Assembly: GCF_019320115.1 (NCBI RefSeq)
Contig: NC_089593.1
Span: forward strand, 11,251,908-11,315,907
Length of the DNA: 64,000 bases
From: Miscanthus floridulus
Lineage: Eukaryota; Streptophyta; Magnoliopsida; Poales; Poaceae
Direction of reading: 5' to 3'
Translations under genes and position numbers: made by a program
Part shown: positions 58,158-64,000 of the stretch, piece by piece
Layout: each line of letters opens with the position of its first letter
Numbering within the stretch: position 1 is the stretch's first letter
The notes under the pieces: model-generated
What the model was told of the DNA's origin: nothing
The model's database searches: none
What the model saw: only the letters and a program-made list of their open reading frames with translations

Positions 58158-60088
58158 TGAAAGCTCTAGTTTGGTTTTGGTGAATTGATGAAACCCTTAG
58201 TGCTAACCTAGTTCATCAAGTGATCATGAGATAGGTAGCACACTTCAAGTAGAGAAGCAAATGAAGATCATAACATGACAATGGTGATAGCATGGAGATG
58301 ATCAAGGGCTTAAACTTGAAAAGAAGAAAGAGAAAAACAAAAAGCTCAAGGCAAAGGTATAACTTGTAGGAGCTATTTTGTTTTGGTGATCAAGACACTT
58401 AGAGAGTATGATCACATTTAGGTTTGATAGCCGTACTATTAAGAGGGGTGAAACTCGTATCGGAATGCGGTTATCAAAGTGCCACTAGATGCTCTAACTT
58501 ATTGCATATGCATTTAGGATATAGTGGAGTGCTAACACCCTTGATAACATTTGTGAAAATATGCTAACACATGTGCACAAGGTGTTTGCAGGGTTGAGAT
58601 GGGTTTGGGTCCCTCTCTCCCTCCCGCTGAGCTTGCGAGGCGGGATTCGGCGCTTTTGGAAAAATGAAATGTCTATTTTCTATTGCGCCGGATGTAAAAT
58701 TCTTGGTGTTTGGCACATTTGAGCAAGGGTGAAGAAGTTAGAGTTGAAATGGAGTTGGTCGAAATGATGCTGGCGTCGGTCTACTGACCGGACGCTGGGT
58801 CACTCAGCGACCGGACGCTGGAAGGCTGCGTCCGGTCGAGCTGTTAGACGGCACAGTGGGTAGGGTTGAGCACCGGACGCTGGTCTGCGTCCAGTCAAGG
58901 TGGACCGGACGCGTCCGGTCGGAAAATCATGCCTCGGGGAGCTTACTGGAAACGATCGGACGCTGGGGCTTCAGCGTCCAGTCAGTTTTGACCGGAGCGT
59001 CCGGTCAGCTTCGTAGCCGTTGGAATCTGACGAACAACATTTGAAGCTGGTGACACGTGGCATCCATCGGGCGACCGGACGCTGAGGGCCAGCGTCCGGT
59101 CAGTATGACCGGAGCGTCCGGTCAGAGCGCGTTTTGCCCAGTGAAGGGGTATAACGGCTCTATTTGTTGGGGGCTCTATTTATAGCCCCATAGCCGGCTC
59201 AAGGGATAACTCTTGTACATTTTCATTGACATAGCAATCTTGTGAGCCTAGCCAAAGGACTCCCACTCATCTACATCATTGATTCATCATCATAGTGAGA
59301 TTGGGAGTGATCCAAGTGCATTGCTTGAGTGATTGCATCTAGAGGCACTTAGTGATCGTGTTTCATTGCGGGTTTCGCTTGTTACTCTTGGTGGTTGCCG
59401 CCACCTAGACGGCTTGGAGCAGCGAGGATTGTCGAACGGAGGTGGTGATTGTCTCCGGCTCCGATCGTGGTGATTGTGAGGGGTTCTTGACCTTTCTCCG
59501 GCGGAGCGCCAAAAGGTACTCTAGTGGATTGCTCGTGGCTTGTGTGATCCTCATCTTGTGTTGGTTGTGCGGCACCCTATTGAGGGTTTGGCGTGTGAAG
59601 CCAATTAGCGCGTGAACCTCCAAGTGAGTGAATCGCCACAACGAGGACTAGCTTGCCGGCAAGCAAGTGAACCTCGGTAAAAATCATTGTCTTCGTCATT
59701 GATTCCGAGGTGATTGATCATCATTGTTATTCATCTTCGTGATTGATTGGTTCATTCATCTACACGGCGGTATAACCCTCTTGATCACTCTCTTTACTCT
59801 ACCGCAAACTAGTTGACAAGCTCTTTAGTGTAGCTAGTTGTGAGAGCTTGCATGCTTGGTTGGTGTGGCTCTTTAGTTAGCCTTTGAGAGCACACTAACA
59901 TAGGGTAGTGTCATTGATCTTGTGTGAATTGACACTATCTAAACTAGAATTGTGATAGGTGGCTTGCATTTTGAGTAGGCTAGCGCAACACTCGCTTCGC
60001 CTCATAATTGTCTAACCATTTGATTAAGTATTGTTGTAGAAATTTTTATTAGGCTATTCACCCCCCCTCTAGCCATTAAGACCTTTCA
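58158..60088 (+). mobile_element. Solo LTR related to the nested Copia element
   Basis: 1931 bp in plus orientation, TGAAAGCTCTAGTTTGG at the start and GACCTTTCA at the end. Flanks GAGCA (58153-58157) and GAGCG (60089-60093) differ by one base. It shares the LTR landmarks of the Copia family: repeated GACCGGACGCTGG and GCGTCCGGTCA (58780-59135), TTTCATTGACATAGCAA, and CTATTCACCCCCCCTCTAG. About 110 extra bases at 58590-58700 are absent from the nested LTRs. No internal sequence follows. Confidence 0.85.
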
Positions 60089-61354
60089 GAGCGGAGCAAC
60101 CAATCACGTCCAATATACTTCATAGAGACGCATCCTCGCTGGCCTCAAGCGGAAAGTCACCCCTGGTAACTAAACACGGAGTATATTTGTTTTAAAATGT
60201 GACATGGCAAACAAGGCTACTCGATCATTTCTTATCTTACTTTGTCTTGAACTGTTTTTAACTTAACCCTACTACACTTGCAACCAGATTTTAGCAAAAA
60301 AAGCCAATCAATATTGCAATAGTTAATGAATGCACCACATGATGAGACGAGATGACGCACATGTTCTATGTGCGTGTCATGTTTAGAATACGTTTTTGAC
60401 CATGGTATGAAGTGTCCAAAACGTTACGATTATTTCTAAGATACCGTAGATGACAGGCAGGCAAGCAGGCAGACACGACTGTAGCTGCTAGCTTGCTACT
60501 CGGTCATTAGTCAATGCAAAAGTCAGCTCACCTGTGCGTGTGAGTACGGTCTGACATGTAGAGCACGTCAAAAGTCAAGCAAGCCGCAAAAGCTGTTGAC
60601 CCCGGCCAAAAGCTCCAACTTGTTCCGAACCATTTCACACACCGTAGAGCATGGATATATAGTATAGAATTCCGTTAAATTACCTTTTAAATCCAGAGTA
60701 ATATATATACTCGCGGTCTTGAAAACTTATCTTAGAAATAATAATTCTAAAATTTATTTTTAAGGGGATATTTAAATCCAGAGGCTAAAGTTTAGGGGTG
60801 TCATATCGGGTGTTCACACGGAGGTGTCACATCAAGTGTTCAGATAGTAATAATAAAACAAATTACAGAAGTCATCGGTAATCCATGAGACGAATTTATT
60901 AAGCCTAATTAACCCGTCATTAGCATATGTTTACTGTAGCACCACATTGTCTAATTATGGACTAATTAGGTTTAAAAAAATTCGTCTAGCAAATTAGTCC
61001 CAATTTGTGTATTTAGTTTCATAATTAATCTATATTTTATACTCCATGCATGCGTCAAACATTCGATGTGACAGGGGCTAAAGTTTAGGAGGGGGAAATA
61101 AACACAGCCTTGCGTCAACCCTGCTCAAATCAAAACCAGCGTCATGCATTATACATCAAAATCTTCCGGGTTATATTAACTACTAAACGTAAGTGGAAGA
61201 AGTTTGGTTATATTTCATCGATGAGCCCTACTAACTACTACTCTGTCCCTTATTGATTGTCGGTTGGGAAACGTGTTTCTCTCACAGGCACATGTCCCGA
61301 GCGACCAACAAAAAGGAACTGAGGGGGTATGTACTAAGGATGATGTGTGTCTGC
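60089..61354. other. Intergenic with MITE remnants
   Basis: 60740-61110 contains GGCTAAAGTTTAGG at both ends in opposite context, plus GTCTAATTATGGACTAATTAGG and TACTCCATGCATGCGTCAAACATTCG. This is typical of a grass MITE of the class seen at 54981-55430. No gene. Confidence 0.5.
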
Positions 61355-61660
61355 CATATATAGCTGCACCAGCAGCATCGGCGAGCACCTGAGCAGCTTC
61401 GGGCGGCACGGAAACAAAAACGACAGGTAATTTATGTAAGAGGGAGTAATTATCAAATCCAGACGCTTGTTGTTTTTTCTGCTGTTGCGTGGCCAGATCA
61501 TCGATTGACGATTGTTATGGACCTATGGTTGTGGCCGGTGCTGCCCACTGATCTTTTGTAGCTCTGGTGGAAGAGTGGAAGGCCAAGTCTCCCCGAGTCA
61601 CTGTCAGTGTCAGCGTGAGGCTGTGAGCTGAGCATGAGCTCTCTGCTCTCCCCCATAACC

Positions 61661-61705
<45 letters not shown>

Positions 61706-61760
61706 CGTCTCCCGCGCGCCTGCTCTGCTCGGCCTCAGCTCATCTTGCAATGCGCGCCGG
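61355..61760 (+). promoter_or_regulatory. Possible promoter and leader of the VQ gene fragment
   Basis: A CATATATAGC box at 61355-61364 lies about 400 bases before the VQ reading frame in the same direction. The spacing is long, and a poly-C run interrupts it. Confidence 0.3.
61663..61704. repeat. Poly-C run of 42 bases
   Basis: Uninterrupted C from 61663 to 61704 just upstream of the VQ fragment. The open frames through it (poly-Pro / poly-Gly) are artefacts. Confidence 0.85.
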
Positions 61761-62090
61761 ATGCTGATGGCCACCGCCACGCACATGGGCGGATCCGCCC
61801 ACTCCTCCATCTCGCCCCCACCGCCGTGGCACGCAGTCGTACTCGTACCCAACCAGCACCAGGTCCTCTACGACGACCTTGACCGGGCCACGCCGTCCCC
61901 ATCCCTGACCGCTTCCCCGCCGCGCCAGAACCACCTACGCCTCGCCGCGCCTCGCCAGCGCGGCCCGTCACGGAAGCTGCCGACCACGTACATCAGCGCC
62001 GACGCCACCAGCTTCCGGGTCATGGTGCACCAGGTCACGGGCACCGACGACGTGCTGCTGCCGGGCCCGCCACGCCTATTTCGAGCCTGA
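61761..62090 (+). CDS. VQ-motif protein, probably truncated
   Basis: The frame holds the VQ block PTTYISADATSFRVMVHQVTG at about residues 75-95, in the VH variant found in some grass VQ proteins. The upstream text (WHAVVLVPNQHQVLYDDL) is not recognised. VQ proteins are nuclear partners of WRKY transcription factors and MAP kinases; this is family knowledge. The frame ends at 62090, soon after the motif, where MITE-like sequence begins, so the C-terminus is likely replaced. The start is uncertain: two ATGs (61761 and 61767) follow the poly-C run. Confidence 0.55.
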   Translation: MLMATATHMGGSAHSSISPPPPWHAVVLVPNQHQVLYDDLDRATPSPSLTASPPRQNHLRLAAPRQRGPSRKLPTTYISADATSFRVMVHQVTGTDDVLLPGPPRLFRA

Positions 62091-62190
62091 CATATTAGTC
62101 ATAGAATATTGTTTTTCTCTCATAACAAATCAGCTTTGTCCAGTTTATCAACCGCAGAAACCATCAGCCGAACGACTCAAAATTCTTTGC
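62076..62190. mobile_element. Decayed MITE at the end of the VQ fragment
   Basis: GTCATAGAATATTGTTTTTC, TCTCATAACAAATCAGC and CAGCCGAACGACTC match the pattern of the MITE at 62982-63113 (CATGGAATAGTGTTTTTCTC, CACAACAAATCAGC, CCGAACAGAGCCC). Confidence 0.55.
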
Positions 62191-62689
62191 GAGGGGATTG
62201 CAAACAGCGAAACATGTTCCCAAGAAGGTCTCGTTCTTTCAAAGATAGTACAAATTAGGACAACATTCCACGTCGCAAATTATTCGAGGGGTCCATTCCC
62301 TGGAAACTAAACGGGCTCTAAGCAAACCATATACGAGGGCGGTGAGGTGTGAGGCTGTTGTATCCCATGAGCCCCTGTCCAGTTGCGCCCTTCTCCATCT
62401 GGTTCGAGTGTTTGAGGGCCCATTTGAATATGTTGAGGATTTTGAGATTCTGTTAAAAAAATCGGTACATCATCCAACACAGGAGAGATAGTAGATTACA
62501 TTCTCAAATTCACATCTCTCAGAGTTTAAAAATCTCATCATCCCTTTCATGGTAGATAATATGGATTTTTAGAACCCAAAAAATGTGAAGCGCGTACGTC
62601 CGCAATTGGTTTCGGCATATACCTTCTCGGGTCAGTGCGCCGGCACCGCTCCGACCTTGCTCAGCCAAACGTCCACCCCGCGTGAATTT
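62191..62689. other. Intergenic, no gene
   Basis: No recognisable coding sequence or repeat boundary. Confidence 0.4.
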
Positions 62690-62874
62690 AGTCCCCCTCT
62701 GTGCCCTTTAGTCCTGGGACTAAAGGTCACTAGTCCCGGTTTGAGTCATCAAGCATGACTAAAGGTCCCCTATGCACTCTACCTGTTGGACCCAAAACTA
62801 ACGGTGACATTAGTCTCAGGACCTAAGACTACCAAGACTAAAGCCAAAATCCAAAGGTCCGTCCTCTACTAGTG
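62690..62874. mobile_element. CACTA-like MITE fragment
   Basis: The right end, reverse-complemented, reads CACTAGTAGAGGACGGACC. Inside are CCTTTAGTCCTGGGACTAAAGG and AGTCCCGGTTT phrases typical of small grass CACTA elements. The left end was not found. Confidence 0.55.
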
Positions 62875-62981
62875 TGTCACTCCTAACCCTGGAATGCTTT
62901 ATTAGAATACACAAAGGGTGCGTTGAATGTAACATGATGCCAGTCATGGCTAGTAGAAGGATCAATGCATGTAGCTTACCA

Positions 62982-63113
62982 GGGCTCTGTTCGCTTGAGC
63001 TTGTAAGCCAGAATCAGTCATACTTTTTCCGTCATGGAATAGTGTTTTTCTCCCACAACAAATCAGCCCTATAAATCAGCCACAGCAGCAATATGTCCTA
63101 CCGAACAGAGCCC
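62982..63113. mobile_element. Complete small MITE
   Basis: 132 bp with 12-bp perfect inverted ends GGGCTCTGTTCG and CGAACAGAGCCC. Contains CTTGTAAGCC...AATCAGCC. A target duplication is not evident. Confidence 0.7.
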
Positions 63114-63681
63114 AGATCGTCCAATGCCTCGTTGAGATCAGGAAGCTTGAACGCAGTGCTGCATCCGACGGCCGTGACATTCTTCACTGATCCTCTGGCC
63201 GCTTCCACCTGTGCTGCCTTCTTCTTCACTGCTCCTCTGGTGCCTCCGCGTTGAAATTTTTGGAGGGGCTCTAGGGTGGCTTGATGGGATCAACGGCGGT
63301 AAGGGGGCTTGAGCCCCTCCCCCACACCGCTAGATCCGTTCTTGGCGGTCACAGTCGCACAGGGACCGCACTTTCACGTCTACAAAATTTCAAACCCTGA
63401 GCATCGACGAGCGACGGCGGCGAGCGATCGACCTGCAGCTCCCACACTTGGATTCTATATAATGGCCGACCGCCGGCTGACCGGGTGTGACCAACGATAC
63501 CTGAGTCTGACGACCGGGAGATTAATTGCCCCACCAGCGCCAGTGCCAAGCTAGATGCGATGACAACGAGATGGACGCCAGGCTTCTCCGCATCTCGATC
63601 GGCAGGCCTCTCATGCCTTTAATTTCCCTGCATATATAGCACTGTTCGCAGCTGTTCGTTGGTCACGCACCAGCACCACTA
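63114..63681. other. GC-rich intergenic, no gene supported
   Basis: Open frames at 63309-63554 (plus) and 63349-63549 (minus) have no recognisable domains. Confidence 0.4.
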
Positions 63682-63926
63682 GGGCCTTGTTTAGATGGAA
63701 AGTTTTTTCAACCTGATGAATAGTACCACTTTTGTCTTATTTGGTAAATATTATCCAATCGTGGACCAACTAGCCTCAAAAGATTCATCTCGTGATTTTC
63801 AACTAAATTGTATAATTAGTTATTTTTTTTACCTACATTTAATACTCCATGCAAATGTCCAAAAATTGATGTGATGAAGAGAGTGTGAAAAAAACTTAGA
63901 ATTTTGATGGGAACTAAACAAGGCCC
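63682..63926. mobile_element. Tourist-like MITE
   Basis: 245 bp with inverted ends GGGCCTTGTTTAG and CTAAACAAGGCCC. Internal text includes GATTCATCTCGTGATTTTCAAC and AATACTCCATGCA, the same class as the MITE pair at 54981-55430. Confidence 0.75.
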
Positions 63927-63964
63927 AGGGTTCGCCAGAGGCCCAGGGTTCGCCAGAGGCCCAG
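63921..63964. repeat. 18-bp tandem duplication
   Basis: The unit AGGCCCAGGGTTCGCCAG occurs twice and then a partial third time, starting in the end of the MITE. Confidence 0.85.
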
Positions 63965-64000
63965 CGCCTCAGCTATCGACACGTACTTGCCGCTGGCCCA

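Noticed and set aside
61634..61882. Poly-proline protein
   Set aside because: The frame depends on the 42-base C run and shows no domain.
62191..63681. Further protein-coding genes in the right flank
   Set aside because: Only short frames without domains, interrupted by MITEs.

Overview
This is nuclear DNA from a grass, most likely a panicoid/Andropogoneae species (sorghum, sugarcane or Miscanthus type). The evidence is GC-rich monocot genes with GT-AG introns, Sirevirus-like Copia and Tat-like Gypsy retrotransposons, Tourist-like MITEs, a tRNA-derived SINE and CACTA elements. The lineage is inferred from element style; no database was searched. Most of the window is transposon.

Layout: (1) 375-1292, minus strand, is an intact LEA_2 (NDR1/HIN1-like) membrane protein gene. 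(2) 4160-38048 is one large CACTA transposon with TTT target duplications. It carries a broken TNP2-type transposase gene and a second, broken gene for a Ulp1-like (C48) cysteine protease, both on the minus strand. A Sirevirus-like Copia element (10780-35108, target duplication TCTGG) has cut the transposase gene. A Tat-like Gypsy element (16082-30215, target duplication ATGTC) has cut the Copia integrase, so there are three nested levels. The Gypsy element carries two intron-containing genes antisense to gag-pol: a decayed plant-mobile-domain gene (17598-20695) and a small three-exon gene of unknown function that still reads open (21181-22055). (3) 38050-49800 is a mosaic of decayed transposon sequence: a small CACTA MITE, LTR-like pieces, and a Mutator-like element (about 47290-49815) with a solo Gypsy LTR inside it. 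(4) 50554-53857, minus strand, is an intact six-exon gene for a VPS38/UVRAG-like subunit of the class III PI3-kinase complex, with two SINE insertions in its introns. A truncated copy of its exon 1 and promoter lies about 2.3 kb away at 55.8-56.45 kb. (5) 54.9-64 kb holds a head-to-head MITE pair, a large foldback, a solo LTR of the same family as the nested Copia (58158-60088), a VQ-motif gene fragment (61761-62090) next to a 42-base poly-C run, and several MITEs.

Only three genes look able to make protein: the LEA_2 gene, VPS38, and the small antisense gene in the Gypsy element. Both main CACTA genes, gag and pol of both LTR elements, and the PMD gene have in-frame stops or frameshifts. The most notable signals are the intact antisense gene inside a dead retrotransposon, the Ulp1 protease in the CACTA element with its catalytic motifs still visible, the matching TATA boxes of the two CACTA genes beside subterminal repeats, and an array of three stem-loops at the end of the antisense unit.
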